A stretch of DNA of 64,000 nucleotides from Hyphomicrobiales bacterium. Its GTDB lineage: Bacteria; Pseudomonadota; Alphaproteobacteria; Rhizobiales; MH13. Each line of letters begins with the position of its first letter. Position 1 is the first letter of the stretch. The notes under the pieces are model-generated. The model saw nothing but the letters and a program-made list of their open reading frames with translations, had not been told where the DNA came from and made no database searches. The stretch lies in NCBI GenBank assembly GCA_017642935.1, contig JAEPOK010000001.1, forward strand, positions 248,001 to 312,000, given 5' to 3'. The position numbers and the translations under genes were made by a program. Positions 16,920 through 26,772 of this stretch are shown here, piece by piece.

Positions 16920-17270
16920 ATGAATAAGTCTTTCCTCGCGGCCCTTCTGGGCCTGTTCGCCGTTGTCGGTCTAACCACACCTGGTTTCTCCAACAACACT
17001 GTGACGGTCGCCAGCTGGTATCAGTGCTGCCACACCACCGCCAACGGTGAAGCCTTCAATCCCGATGGTCTGACCGCCGCCCACAAGACGCTGCCCTTCG
17101 GCACCCAGGTGCGTGTCACCAACCTGGCCAACAACCGCACCGTCACCGTGCGTATCAATGATCGCGGGCCGTTCGTGCATGGTCGCGGTCTTGATCTCAG
17201 CCGCGGTGCCGCGCGCGCCATCGGTTGCATCTCCTCTGGCACCTGCCGCGTGTCGATGGATATTCTCTAA
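16920..17270 (+). CDS. RlpA-like double-psi beta-barrel protein
   Basis: 116 residues. A signal peptide (MNKSFLAALLGLFAVVGLTTPGFS) is followed by a double-psi beta-barrel: ASWYQCCHTTANGEAFNPDGLTAAHKTLPFG, RVTNLANN, VRINDRGPFVHGRGLDLS. These are the RlpA/barwin signatures, including the catalytic-type Asp in NDRGPF. RlpA proteins are lytic transglycosylases for denuded glycan at the septum. This one lacks the SPOR domain and is half the usual length, as are many short alphaproteobacterial relatives. It has four cysteines. The ATG at 16920 overlaps the divergent promoter region of the defence island. Confidence 0.88.
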   Translation: MNKSFLAALLGLFAVVGLTTPGFSNNTVTVASWYQCCHTTANGEAFNPDGLTAAHKTLPFGTQVRVTNLANNRTVTVRINDRGPFVHGRGLDLSRGAARAIGCISSGTCRVSMDIL

Positions 17271-17362
17271 CCAGCCTTTTGCGCAACAAAGGGCGTGGGC
17301 ATGGCAGGCGTTTGCAAAGCAAATGCCGAGAATGCGAGCCTGTTCGGTACTAACACGCCGTC

Positions 17363-17385
17363 ATTCCCGCCCTTGCGGCGGGAAT
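17363..17385. repeat. Palindromic repeat between rlpA-like gene and uvrB
   Basis: ATTCCCGC and GCGGGAAT form an exact inverted repeat with a seven-base loop, in the context GTCATTCCCGC. The intergenic stretch 17271-17558 holds this element and two hairpin repeats, and no gene. Confidence 0.5.
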
Positions 17386-17452
17386 CCATCCTTGATGCGT
17401 CTTCCTTGTGCCACGTGTAAGACGATAGAGCTGGATGGCCGGGTCATTCCTG

Positions 17453-17480
17453 CCGGCTCCGTTCCTCCGGAACGACCGCC
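17453..17480 (+). repeat. Short hairpin repeat, copy 5
   Basis: CCGGCTCCGTTCC, TCC, GGAACGACCGCC: the GTTCC/GGAAC stem with CTCC and GACCGC flanks, a close variant of the copies at 12805 and 12896. It sits inside a larger inverted repeat (GGCCGGG and CCCGGCC). Confidence 0.45.
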
Positions 17481-17534
17481 AGGCCCGGCCATGACGGTCA
17501 ATGTTACCGGCGGCGCTTATTACACTTGCCGCAC

Positions 17535-17558
17535 GCTCTGTTCCTTCGGAACAACCAC
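17535..17558 (+). repeat. Short hairpin repeat, copy 6
   Basis: GCTCTGTTCC, TTC, GGAACAACCAC: same stem and flanks as copies 2 and 3, with a changed loop. It abuts the uvrB stop codon, so it may fold at the end of the uvrB transcript. Confidence 0.5.
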
Positions 17559-20066
17559 TCAGCGGCGGCGGGCCCGTCGCTTCGCCCCGCCACCCTTTTT
17601 CTGTCCTTCGTAACCGCCGGCACGATCCTCCACCTGCATCTGCGTGGCCAAAGCATCGTCGGCGAGCAGCAGTTCGGTTTCGCGCAGGCGCTTGAGCTCG
17701 TCGCGCAGGCGGGCCGCTTCCTCGAACTCCAGGTTCGCTGCGGCGTCGCGCATCTTCTTCTCAAGCTCTTCCAGCGTCACCTTCATGTTGCCGCCGACCA
17801 GCTTGCCCTCGTCCACCATGCCGGACTTCACATGCACGCGGTCCTTCTCGTACGGGCTGTCGAGAATGTCGGCGATGTCGCGCTTCACGCTTTCCGGCGT
17901 GATGCCGTGCTCCTCATTGTAGGCGACCTGCTTTTCGCGGCGGCGGTTGGTTTCGGCAATCGCCCGCTCCATGCTGCCGGTCATGCGGTCGGCATAGAGC
18001 ACAACGCGGCCATCCACGTTGCGCGCCGCACGGCCAATGGTCTGGATGAGCGAGGTTTCGGAGCGCAGGAACCCTTCCTTGTCCGCGTCCAAGATGGCGA
18101 CCAGCGCGACCTCGGGGATGTCGAGGCCTTCCCTCAAAAGGTTAATACCCACCAGCACATCGAACGCGCCGAGCCGCAAATCGCGGATGATCTCGATACG
18201 CTCCACCGTGTCGATGTCGCTGTGCATGTAGCGCACGCGCACGCCGTTTTCGTGCAGATACTCCGTCAGATCCTCGGCCATGCGCTTGGTGAGCACGGTG
18301 ACGAGCGAGCGGTAGCCCTGGGCGGCCACGTGCTTCACCTCGTCCAGCAGATCATCCACCTGCGATGTTGCCGGGCGGATATCCACTGGCGGGTCGATGA
18401 GGCCGGTGGGGCGGATCACCTGTTCGGCAAACACGCCGCCGGCCTGCTCCAGTTCCCACGCTGCCGGGGTGGCCGACACGGCGATGGTTTGCGGGCGCAT
18501 CATGTCCCACTCTTCAAAGCGCAGTGGACGGTTGTCCATGCAGCTGGGTAGGCGGAAGCCATATTCGGCGAGCGTCGCCTTGCGGCGGAAGTCACCGCGA
18601 TACATGGCACCGATCTGCGGGATGGTCTGGTGGGACTCATCGACAAAAATCAGCGCGTTGTCGGGAATGTATTCAAACAGGGTGGGGGGCGGCTCGCCGG
18701 GCTGGCGGCCTGAGAGATAGCGCGAATAGTTTTCGATGCCCGCGCAACTGCCCGTGGCTTGCAGCATCTCTAAATCGAAGTTGCAGCGCTGCTCCAGCCG
18801 CTGGGCTTCCAGCAGGCGGCCCATGCCTTTCAACTCCTGCAGACGTGATTGCAGCTCCACCTGGATCTTGGTGATCGCCTGGTTCAGCGTCGGGCGTGGC
18901 GTCACATGGTGACTGTTGGCGTAGATTTTCACCTTTTTCAGGTCGCCAGCCTTCTGGCCGGTCAGCGGATCGAACTCCGAAATTGCCTCAATCTCATCGC
19001 CGAACATGGAGATGCGCCAGGCCCGATCCTCATAGTGGGCGGGGAAGATTTCCACCGTGTCGCCGCGCACCCGGAACGTACCGCGGGCGAACGCGCCATC
19101 GTTGCGCTTGAACTGGAGCGCCACCAGATCAGCCAACAGGTTGCGCTGGTTGATGCGCTCGCCAACCTCCAGCTCAAAGGTCATGGCGGTGTAGGTTTCC
19201 ACCGAGCCGATGCCGTAGATGCAGGACACCGAGGCAACGATGATCACATCATCGCGCTCCAGCAAAGCCCGTGTTGCAGAGTGGCGCATGCGGTCGATCT
19301 GCTCGTTGATCGAACTTTCCTTCTCGATGAAGGTGTCGGTGCGCGGCACATAGGCTTCGGGCTGGTAGTAGTCGTAATAGGAGACGAAATACTCCACCGC
19401 ATTGTCGGGGAAGAAGTTCTTGAACTCGCCATAGAGTTGGGCGGCCAGCGTCTTGTTGTGGGCCAGCACCACCGCCGGACGCTGGGTGCGCTGGATCACC
19501 TGCGCCATGGTGTAGGTCTTGCCTGACCCGGTGACGCCGAGCAGCACCTGGGTCTGATCTTGATCTTGGATGCCTTCGACAAGGTCGGCGATGGCGGTGG
19601 GCTGATCGCCCTTGGGCTCATAGTCAGACTTCAGTTGGAACGGGATGCCGCCTTCGGATTTGACCGGGCGTTCGGGGCGGTGCGGTGTCCAGGTGCCTTC
19701 GCGGAACGCCGGGTGACCGTTTTCGATCAGATCTTCCAGCGCTTTGACGGTGGCTGTGACGCCATCATTGGCTGGCAGATTCTTGGCGTCCTCCAGCGAG
19801 ACATCCATGCCTGCGACCGGGTTCAGACCGGCAGCGGCGCGTTTCTTCGGATCGTGGGTGCCGCCGAGTGACGTGCCGCGCGCGGATTTGGCCGGTTTCT
19901 TGCCGGTCGGCTTCTTTTTTGCTGGCACTTTCTTGGATTCAGCCTCGACTTCCTTGGCGAAACTGCTGCCGATCTTCATTGGATCGAAGATGTCGACCGG
20001 TTCACCGCTGTCGAACGCGGGTTGCGGGGCTTCTTCGAATCCGGAGGGCTTTTTCTTGGTGCTCAT
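17559..20066 (-). CDS. uvrB: Excinuclease ABC subunit B
   Basis: 835 residues, about 160 longer than E. coli UvrB. The extra part is N-terminal: a Lys/Ala-rich tail (about 40-80) and a linker before the core starts near residue 140 ([17 protein letters not shown]). Walker A GVTGSGKT is at 177-184, and the beta-hairpin [12 protein letters not shown] that clamps DNA follows near 240. Helicase motifs DESHQT and the QTIGRAARN box are present. A UVR motif ([16 protein letters not shown]) near the C terminus binds UvrC. It verifies damage handed over by UvrA and loads UvrC. It is monocistronic and divergent from the exported DUF4329 gene. The tail begins near a good ATG and keeps coding character, so I keep it. 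Confidence 0.97.
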   Translation of the reverse strand: MSTKKKPSGFEEAPQPAFDSGEPVDIFDPMKIGSSFAKEVEAESKKVPAKKKPTGKKPAKSARGTSLGGTHDPKKRAAAGLNPVAGMDVSLEDAKNLPANDGVTATVKALEDLIENGHPAFREGTWTPHRPERPVKSEGGIPFQLKSDYEPKGDQPTAIADLVEGIQDQDQTQVLLGVTGSGKTYTMAQVIQRTQRPAVVLAHNKTLAAQLYGEFKNFFPDNAVEYFVSYYDYYQPEAYVPRTDTFIEKESSINEQIDRMRHSATRALLERDDVIIVASVSCIYGIGSVETYTAMTFELEVGERINQRNLLADLVALQFKRNDGAFARGTFRVRGDTVEIFPAHYEDRAWRISMFGDEIEAISEFDPLTGQKAGDLKKVKIYANSHHVTPRPTLNQAITKIQVELQSRLQELKGMGRLLEAQRLEQRCNFDLEMLQATGSCAGIENYSRYLSGRQPGEPPPTLFEYIPDNALIFVDESHQTIPQIGAMYRGDFRRKATLAEYGFRLPSCMDNRPLRFEEWDMMRPQTIAVSATPAAWELEQAGGVFAEQVIRPTGLIDPPVDIRPATSQVDDLLDEVKHVAAQGYRSLVTVLTKRMAEDLTEYLHENGVRVRYMHSDIDTVERIEIIRDLRLGAFDVLVGINLLREGLDIPEVALVAILDADKEGFLRSETSLIQTIGRAARNVDGRVVLYADRMTGSMERAIAETNRRREKQVAYNEEHGITPESVKRDIADILDSPYEKDRVHVKSGMVDEGKLVGGNMKVTLEELEKKMRDAAANLEFEEAARLRDELKRLRETELLLADDALATQMQVEDRAGGYEGQKKGGGAKRRARRR

Positions 20067-20165
20067 GGCTGTCTATATGGCGGCTTGGCAGGGTGAGGAA
20101 AAGGGCCAGATGGCAGCATCCTGTCAGGTTTGTCAGGAGCACGACAGGATGGAAGGTTTGTTGGC

Positions 20166-20705
20166 ATGAAACGGTCTATCGTGACGACCTTTTTCGCAGT
20201 TCTTTTGGCCGGCAGTGTGACGCCAGCCGTGGCGCAGACTGCCGACGAACTGGTGCTCATCAAACAGGTGTTCGCCGATCTTCAACCGCGGTCCTTCGCC
20301 CGCAACGCGGAATATTGCGGCTATATCGGCTATGACCGTGACGATAATCTCGTAGCCAGCGACATCACGCCAGGCGACACAACCGGCTGCACGCCCGATT
20401 GGCCAGAAGGTTTTGACATCGAGCCCGTCGCCTCCTTCCACACCCATGGCGGCTACGATCCCGACAGCTGGTCTGAAATTCCGTCGGTCGATGACATGCT
20501 GGCAGACGAAGAAGAAGGCGTCGATGGCTGGGTGGCAACCCCCGGCGGCAGACTCTGGTTTCTCGACACCACCGAGATGACCGCCCGACAGATGTGCGGT
20601 CTTGGTTGTCTCAAGCAGGACCCAGCGTTTCAGCGCGAAACACGGATCATCGTCGATGAGTTTTACACGCTCGAAGAGCTGATTGAACTGGAAGAGTCCA
20701 CCTGA
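20166..20705 (+). CDS. Exported DUF4329-type protein with JAMM-like motif
   Basis: 179 residues from the ATG at 20166. A signal peptide (RSIVTTFFAVLLAGSVTPAVA) ends near residue 24. The mature protein carries ASFHTHGGYDPDSW followed by PSVDD, which resembles the HxH...SxxD metal-binding motif of JAB1/MPN peptidases. Such HTHG proteins are grouped as DUF4329 and are often attached to toxins or peptidoglycan enzymes. Here the domain stands alone in the periplasm, with four cysteines. The substrate is unknown. It is followed by a convergent vWA gene. Confidence 0.7.
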   Translation: MKRSIVTTFFAVLLAGSVTPAVAQTADELVLIKQVFADLQPRSFARNAEYCGYIGYDRDDNLVASDITPGDTTGCTPDWPEGFDIEPVASFHTHGGYDPDSWSEIPSVDDMLADEEEGVDGWVATPGGRLWFLDTTEMTARQMCGLGCLKQDPAFQRETRIIVDEFYTLEELIELEEST

Positions 20706-20751
20706 TGGGACCCGCGCACCATGTGGATGCGCGGGCTGATCATTATTGGCT

Positions 20752-21654
20752 CTAAGGCAGGGTCAGTTCGCCGTCCATCGTGCGGCCATCGGAATAGAGG
20801 GCGCGAACCCGCACGCTTTCCATCTCAGCTGAATCCATCGACAGTTCCAGCGTGCCGCCATTTTCCAGCGTCGCAAAAAAACCTCGCAGATTGTCATCCG
20901 ACAAGCGTTGGTTGGTCATGGACGGATAGAGGGTCGTGCCCTGGGTGCGCGATGCCATTTCTCGCAGGTCCAAGTGGTTGGCAAGATCCGCCTCACCCCC
21001 CGCATAGGCCATGCCGATAATGATGACCCCTGCTTCGTCGGCAGCGTCGATCAGACGGTTGACGCTAGAGGCCGAGGCGTTTTGCAGGCCATCGGTGAAC
21101 AGCACCAAAGCTTTGCGATCGGCGTCTAGTGCGGCCAGCCGTTCAATGGCCGAAAGCGCCGAAAGATAGAGCCCGGAACGATCTTGCGGTGCGACCTCTT
21201 GCGCCTGCAACGCATCAAGGCTGGCCAAAGCTTGGCTGGGGTCCTCGCCGAAGGGGCTAAGGGTTTCCAACGTGCCGTCATAGGTTTGCACTTCGATCAA
21301 GCGACGATCGCCGGCCTGTTCGATCATATCGGTCAGATCGGCGCGAATGCCGCCATAGCGGTCATCGGTGATCAGGCCGACAGGCGATTGATGCGTTTCG
21401 TCGACCAACATGAGCCAAGCGGCGGTGCCCTCAAACGGCGTCACCATCAGGCTGTCGCCGTTCATGGCGCCATTGATGCGCTCGATCTTATCGAGTGTAG
21501 CGGGGACAACAGCGCGCAGATCGCAAGTGATTTGTCCGCCGGTGTCGGTCATGCAGGTTCCGTTTGGAAGGTCCGGTGCGGCAACGGCAGGCAGGCTGAG
21601 GGCGACACCGAGGCCAAGCGGCGCGGCCAACAGAAGGCTAAGGGAACGCAACAT
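20752..21654 (-). CDS. Exported von Willebrand factor A-like protein
   Basis: 300 residues. The signal peptide (LSLLLAAPLGLGVALSLPAVAA) ends near residue 25. A vWA-like fold is suggested by KALVLFTDGLQN near residue 185 and by YLSALSAIERL upstream; the first DxSxS part of the metal site is not clearly present, so the domain may not bind a metal. Two cysteines near the N terminus (C34, C44) may pair. The ATG has AAAGGA eight bases upstream. Function is unknown; vWA proteins usually bind other proteins. Confidence 0.65.
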   Translation of the reverse strand: MLRSLSLLLAAPLGLGVALSLPAVAAPDLPNGTCMTDTGGQITCDLRAVVPATLDKIERINGAMNGDSLMVTPFEGTAAWLMLVDETHQSPVGLITDDRYGGIRADLTDMIEQAGDRRLIEVQTYDGTLETLSPFGEDPSQALASLDALQAQEVAPQDRSGLYLSALSAIERLAALDADRKALVLFTDGLQNASASSVNRLIDAADEAGVIIIGMAYAGGEADLANHLDLREMASRTQGTTLYPSMTNQRLSDDNLRGFFATLENGGTLELSMDSAEMESVRVRALYSDGRTMDGELTLP

Positions 21655-21848
21655 GGTCGTATCCTTTCCTTGGACGTTGAGGCCGTCAGCCTGCGGCGGC
21701 TCGCCGCACTTTGCAAATCACATTTCCGGTCAAGCGAAGGCACGCCGTCGCTAAGTGCGATTACGGATTGCCTGCCTTCCAGCTTGTAAGCGTTCGCTAA
21801 TGAATTCAGTCTGGCCTTCAGAAACAATTTTTTAGAGGAGGCCAAGGC

Positions 21849-23807
21849 ATGACTTTCACCCTCAACAGACGCGCGTTTCTGGCAGGCACAGCAGGGCTGA
21901 TCGCGCTGCATCCGTTCTCCGTGCGCGCATCGGCCAACCAGGCACATCTACGCATCATGGAGACTACCGATCTCCACGTGCACGTGTTTCCCTACGACTA
22001 TTACGCCGACCGACCGCGCGACACGGTGGGACTGGCGCGGACGGCGGCGCTGATCCAATCGGTGCGCGATGAAAGCACCAACTCGCTGCTGCTCGACAAT
22101 GGCGATTTTCTTCAAGGCAACCCGATGGGCGATTACATCGCCTATGAGCGCGGGATGGCCGACGGCGATACGCATCCGGTGATCGACGCCATGAATGTGA
22201 TGGGCTTTGATGCCTCGACGCTGGGCAACCACGAGTTCAATTATGGTCTGTCGTTTCTGGAGAAATCGCTGGCCGGTGCGAATTTCCCATTCGTGTGCGC
22301 CAACGTCGCCCTGGAGATGGGCGGATCACCGATAGAGGATCGCACGCTCATCCCGCCCTATCTGATCCTTGATCATCAGATCACCGACGGGGCTGGTGAG
22401 AGCCATGCGATCAAGATCGGTCTGATCGGTTTTGTGCCACCACAAATCATGAACTGGGACCGTCGTCATCTGGAAGGCAATGTGATGGCGCGTGACATCC
22501 TCGAGTCCGCGCGGGCTTATGTGCCGCAGATGAAAGAAGAGGGCGCCGACATCATCGTCGCGCTGTCGCATTCTGGGATCGGTGAGGCCAACGCCATCGA
22601 TGGTATGGAGAACGCGTCGGTCCCGCTTGCGGCCATTGACGGGATCGATGCGATCTTGACCGGGCACCATCACCGCGTCTTCCCCGGCTCGGATTATGAG
22701 GACACGCCCGGAGTCGATGCCGAAGCGGGCACCATCATGGGCAAGCCTGCCGTGATGGGCGGCTTCTGGGGTAGCCATATGGGCCTGCTCGACCTGATGC
22801 TGGAACATGATGGTGGCCAGTGGCGCATTGCCTCGCACACGTCTGAAGCGCGGCCGATTTCCATGCGCAATGAGGACCGCTCGATCACACCGCTTGTGGA
22901 AAGCGTTCCAGAGGTTCTGGAATCGGTCCAGCAGGAGCATGATGAGACGCTGGCCTATGTGCGTCGCGCGGTCGGCCGGACGGCGGCTCCGCTTCACAGC
23001 TATTTCGCGTTGGTAGCGGACGATCCATCCGTGCAGATCGTCTCCATCGCGCAGACTTGGTACATTCAGCAGATGCTGGCAGGCACCGAGTATGAGGGCT
23101 TGCCAATTCTTTCGGCGGCCGCGCCGTTTAAAGCCGGTGGTCGTGGCGGACCGGAGTATTACACCGATGTTCCTGCCGGGGATGTGGCCATTCGCAACGT
23201 CGCTGACCTCTATCTCTACCCCAACACCACGCGGGCGGTTTTGGTCACCGGCGAGCAGGTGAAGGATTGGCTGGAGCGGTCGGCTGGGATCTTCAATCAG
23301 ATCGAGCCGGGCGGCGATGATCAGGTGCTGCTCAATCCAGATTTCCCGAGCTACAATTTCGATGTGATCGACGGGGTGACCTACCAGATCGATTTGTCGC
23401 AGCCCTCGAAGTTCGATTCCGACGGCAATCTGGTCAATCCGGACGCCAACCGCATCGTCGATCTCACCTACAATGGCGAACCGGTGTCGCCCGACCAGCA
23501 GTTCGTGATTGCCTCGAATAATTATCGTGCAGGTGGCGGTGGCAGCTTCCCGGGTGCGTCGCCTGAGACAACGATCTTTGAAGGACCGGACACCAACCGC
23601 GATGTGATCGTGCGCTACATTGTCGAGCAGGGCACCATCAATCCACGGGCCGACGCCAACTGGTCGTTTGCACCGATGCCAGGAACGACGGTGCTGTTCG
23701 ACACAGGACCGGCGGCGCAGGCCTATGCCGACGACGTTCCCGGCGTGAGCATCGAGCCGGCGGGAGATGGGCCAGACGGGTTCGCTCGGTTCCGCATCGC
23801 GCTCTAA
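21849..23807 (+). CDS. 2',3'-cyclic-nucleotide phosphodiesterase/3'-nucleotidase-like protein
   Basis: 652 residues. A Tat signal ([16 protein letters not shown]) points to export in folded form. The calcineurin-like phosphoesterase domain (about 35-330) has [33 protein letters not shown] and GHHH as metal ligands. The C-terminal 5'-nucleotidase domain (about 370-600) has [12 protein letters not shown] and the substrate-stacking aromatic residues. CpdB-type enzymes release nucleosides and phosphate from 2',3'-cyclic or 3'-nucleotides in the periplasm. An SD (TTAGAGGAGG) precedes the ATG. A transporter gene follows in the same direction; they may be a salvage unit. Confidence 0.92.
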   Translation: MTFTLNRRAFLAGTAGLIALHPFSVRASANQAHLRIMETTDLHVHVFPYDYYADRPRDTVGLARTAALIQSVRDESTNSLLLDNGDFLQGNPMGDYIAYERGMADGDTHPVIDAMNVMGFDASTLGNHEFNYGLSFLEKSLAGANFPFVCANVALEMGGSPIEDRTLIPPYLILDHQITDGAGESHAIKIGLIGFVPPQIMNWDRRHLEGNVMARDILESARAYVPQMKEEGADIIVALSHSGIGEANAIDGMENASVPLAAIDGIDAILTGHHHRVFPGSDYEDTPGVDAEAGTIMGKPAVMGGFWGSHMGLLDLMLEHDGGQWRIASHTSEARPISMRNEDRSITPLVESVPEVLESVQQEHDETLAYVRRAVGRTAAPLHSYFALVADDPSVQIVSIAQTWYIQQMLAGTEYEGLPILSAAAPFKAGGRGGPEYYTDVPAGDVAIRNVADLYLYPNTTRAVLVTGEQVKDWLERSAGIFNQIEPGGDDQVLLNPDFPSYNFDVIDGVTYQIDLSQPSKFDSDGNLVNPDANRIVDLTYNGEPVSPDQQFVIASNNYRAGGGGSFPGASPETTIFEGPDTNRDVIVRYIVEQGTINPRADANWSFAPMPGTTVLFDTGPAAQAYADDVPGVSIEPAGDGPDGFARFRIAL

Positions 23808-23945
23808 GGACCCGTGATTTCGCCGGGGTGGCCTGTCCCGGCGGCGGCTCTTTGTAGGTCTTTCGACACCATAGCCAGGCGAGGCGTACTGGCTTGTGGC
23901 ATGCCTGGGCTTGCTTTCGACCGGTCAGGTCGGCATGAGCCAGCC

Positions 23946-25133
23946 ATGCTTCGCGATCTGACACCCCAAGCTGTCTTCATCGGCCTGTTGGCCGCCTTCG
24001 TCGGCTTCGCCTCGTCCTTTGCCGTGGTCTTGGCCGGTTTGACCGCCACCGGTGCGACGGACGCTGAGGCAGCCTCCGGCCTGATGGCATCGGCGGTGGC
24101 GATGGGGCTGTGCGGCATCCTGCTCAGCCTGCGCACCAAACAACCGATCAGCGCGGCTTGGACCACACCGGGCGCTGCGCTGCTGGCCGGTTCGGCGGCG
24201 GTAACCGGTGGCTTTTCCGACGCGGTCGGCGCGTTTCTCATCTGTGGCGGATTGATCGTGCTTTCAGGGCTCTGGCGACCCTTTGGCCGTGCGGTCGAGG
24301 CAATCCCAAGCTCGCTCGCCAATGCGATGCTGGCCGGTATCTTGCTCATCCTGTGTCTGGCGCCCTTTCGCGCTATTGCCTTCGATCCGTTGCTCGGGCT
24401 TCCGATCGTGGTGGCGTGGATCGTTGGGGCGCGGATCAACCGGTTCTTCGGGGTGCCAGCGGCGCTGGCGGCATTCCTTCTGGTGGTTTTCTTCGGCGTG
24501 GAGTTCCCGCCTGACTGGCAGCAGGGGATCGCCGACTCCCTGGTTCCGCAGCCGGTTGTCGTCTTGCCGACCTTTTCGATCCCAGCCGTGTTCAGCATCG
24601 CTCTGCCGCTGTTCATCGTCACCATGGCTTCGCAGAACGTGCCGGGATTGGCGGTGTTGAAAGCCAACGGCTACACGCCGAAAACTGGACCCACACTGGC
24701 GGCGACCGGCGTATTTTCGATCTTGGCGGCACCTTTTGGCGGCATTTCTTCCAATCTGGCGGCCATCACGGCGGCCATGTTGGCGGGGGAAGAGGCAGGA
24801 CCGGACAGTGATAAACGCTATTGGGGCGCGGTGGTGTGCGGTATCGCCTACTGCGTTTTCGGCCTGTTTGCCGGGGTGGTGATCGCGTTCGTGAGCCTTG
24901 CCCCATCGATCCTGATTGAGGCGGTGGCCGGTCTTGCCTTGATCTCAGCGTTTGGCGCGGCGGCGCTTAATGCCTTCAAGGATGAGGCTGAACGGCCAGC
25001 GGCGGCCGTGACGTTTCTGGCAGCAGCGTCCGGCATGTCGATCTTCGGCATTTCTGGTGCGTTTTGGGGGCTCATCGCCGGTGGCCTCAATCTGGCGCTC
25101 GCCAAGTCTAAGAGCAAGCGCGAGGCACCCTAG
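23946..25133 (+). CDS. BenE-family benzoate/H+ symporter-like transporter
   Basis: 395 residues from the ATG at 23946; the frame is open from 23814 but the extra part is not membrane-like and lacks a ribosome binding site. There are about 11-12 membrane helices. LTPQAVFIGLLAAFVGFASSFA, SAAWTTPGAALLAG and the TMASQNVPGLAVLKANGY motif are hallmarks of BenE. The family imports aromatic acids such as benzoate with protons, but many members have unknown substrates. The stop overlaps the stop of the convergent LysR gene by 4 nt. Confidence 0.9.
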   Translation: MLRDLTPQAVFIGLLAAFVGFASSFAVVLAGLTATGATDAEAASGLMASAVAMGLCGILLSLRTKQPISAAWTTPGAALLAGSAAVTGGFSDAVGAFLICGGLIVLSGLWRPFGRAVEAIPSSLANAMLAGILLILCLAPFRAIAFDPLLGLPIVVAWIVGARINRFFGVPAALAAFLLVVFFGVEFPPDWQQGIADSLVPQPVVVLPTFSIPAVFSIALPLFIVTMASQNVPGLAVLKANGYTPKTGPTLAATGVFSILAAPFGGISSNLAAITAAMLAGEEAGPDSDKRYWGAVVCGIAYCVFGLFAGVVIAFVSLAPSILIEAVAGLALISAFGAAALNAFKDEAERPAAAVTFLAAASGMSIFGISGAFWGLIAGGLNLALAKSKSKREAP

Positions 25134-26023
25134 AAGGGCTTGCTCAACTCCTCAGCCAAGATGTCGAACACCAGCCGGATACGACGCGAGGTACGCAGTT
25201 CGCGGTGGGTCACAAGCCAGATCGGGAAAGATATGGGCGGTACCTCTTCAAGCACCTGGACCAGGCCGGGGATCTTGTCTGCGGTGTCGGCCATCAGCGG
25301 GCTAATGCCCAGGCCCTGACGGGTCAACTGCTCGCAGGCGAGCGTGTTCGCTGAGGATACAGGAAAGCTGGACGCTGTGACCTTCAGCCCAAGCGCCTGC
25401 AAATAGCCGATGAACCGCTCCGATCGATCAAAGCCAATGAAAACCGGCCCATTCACATCGTCCGGCTTTGTAGGGTGGCCGTTCTTCTCGACCCAGCTTT
25501 CTGATGCATAAAAATGGGCCTTGGCATCGCGCAGTTTCTTGCCGATCAGATCCGGCTCGGTGGGCTCAACGTGACGCACGGCGATGTCGGCCTCGCGGCG
25601 GCGAAGATCCGACAAGGCGTTGGAGACGACCAACTCGATGCTGACCTGCGGCGCCACTTCCCGGATTTTGGCGACGATACGCGGCATCACGTTGACCGAA
25701 ATGCCATCGCCGGCCGAAATGCTGACCAGCCCCTCGGTTGTCTGGGAACGTCCTGTGGCCACAAGTGCCAAACCGTCGGCTGCTTCGGCCATCGCCTTGC
25801 CGTGGTGGAGCAAGTCGAGCCCTGTTTCGGTAAGTATCAGTTTCTTGCCGATGCGCTCGAACAGCGTGAGGCCAAGGGCTTCTTCCAGCGCTGCGACCTG
25901 TCGGCTCAAGGTAGGCTGTGTCAGACCAAGCTTGCGCGCTGCCGCCGACAGTGAGCCTGTTTCAGCGGCCGCGATGAAGCCGCGCATCTGGTTCCAATCG
26001 AATCCATTCATGCGAATATGCAT
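25130..26023 (-). CDS. LysR-family transcriptional regulator
   Basis: 297 residues from the ATG at 26023; another ATG at 26011 is possible. The N-terminal winged helix is FDWNQMRGFIAAAETGSLSAAARKLGLTQPTLSRQVAALE, followed by a periplasmic-binding-like effector domain. It is divergent from the methyltransferase gene with about 70 nt between them, the classic layout in which a LysR protein controls the facing gene. The palindrome ATATGCATAT (26016-26025) overlaps its start and may be part of the binding site. Confidence 0.92.
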   Translation of the reverse strand: MHIRMNGFDWNQMRGFIAAAETGSLSAAARKLGLTQPTLSRQVAALEEALGLTLFERIGKKLILTETGLDLLHHGKAMAEAADGLALVATGRSQTTEGLVSISAGDGISVNVMPRIVAKIREVAPQVSIELVVSNALSDLRRREADIAVRHVEPTEPDLIGKKLRDAKAHFYASESWVEKNGHPTKPDDVNGPVFIGFDRSERFIGYLQALGLKVTASSFPVSSANTLACEQLTRQGLGISPLMADTADKIPGLVQVLEEVPPISFPIWLVTHRELRTSRRIRLVFDILAEELSKPF

Positions 26024-26094
26024 ATCACGACTACGATCCTGGGCAATTTTCCCGTGGAATGCGTATGATATGACGCCGGTCAAAGGAGATCGCT

Positions 26095-26772
26095 ATGACC
26101 ACACTGACCTTAGAGCCGCCGACCATGACACCAGATACCCGCAAAGACGCCCGCTTTTGGGATGGCATCGCCAAAAAGTACGCGGCCCAGGCGGTTGGTG
26201 ATGAAGCCGGCTACAAACGAACCCTAGAGCGCACGGCTTCCTATTTCGACGAGGATTATCGTGTGCTTGAGGTTGGCTGCGGCACCGGCACGACGGCGCT
26301 GAAACTCGCACCGCATGCCGCGCACATCACAGCAAGCGATGTTTCCAGCGCGATGATCGATATTGCCCGCGATAAGGCCCACCGCGAGGGCGTGACCAAC
26401 GCCCGCTTCGATGTCGCCTCAGCCGGAGACGCCCGCTACGAGGGTCGGGGATTTGATGCGGTAATGGCCTTCAATATCCTCCATCTGGTGGCCGACATGG
26501 ACGCCCTGCTGGCGAGCTTGCGCGCCAGCCTCAAACCCGGCGGCCTGTTGATCAGCAAGACGCCGTGCCTGGGCGTGATGAACCCACTGATCACGTGGGT
26601 CGCCGTTCCGCTGATGCAGCTGGTTGGCAAAGCGCCGTCGCAGGTGACCAGCGTTTCGCCGGAGGGCCTGCAGGCCGCCATCCAACGGGCGGGTTTCGAC
26701 ATCGTTGCGACGGAAAATCACCGTACCGATGGCAAGGTGCACCATCCCTACATCGTTGCCCGGCGGGGTTAG
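26095..26772 (+). CDS. Class I SAM-dependent methyltransferase
   Basis: 225 residues. Motif I is LEVGCGTGTTAL (about 59-70), with the acidic residue D80 in ASDVS, and the motif IV region FDAVMAFNILH. The C-terminal part has hydrophobic character (PLITWVAVPLMQLVG) and may touch the membrane. Substrate unknown; small-molecule type. The ATG has AAAGGAG six bases upstream. A LysR gene is divergent. The stop overlaps that of the convergent hydrolase gene. Confidence 0.88.
   Translation: MTTLTLEPPTMTPDTRKDARFWDGIAKKYAAQAVGDEAGYKRTLERTASYFDEDYRVLEVGCGTGTTALKLAPHAAHITASDVSSAMIDIARDKAHREGVTNARFDVASAGDARYEGRGFDAVMAFNILHLVADMDALLASLRASLKPGGLLISKTPCLGVMNPLITWVAVPLMQLVGKAPSQVTSVSPEGLQAAIQRAGFDIVATENHRTDGKVHHPYIVARRG

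Noticed and set aside
17526-18551. A 341-codon plus-strand frame over the end of uvrB
   Set aside because: Antisense shadow of uvrB with His-, Val- and Leu-rich noise; no ribosome binding site.
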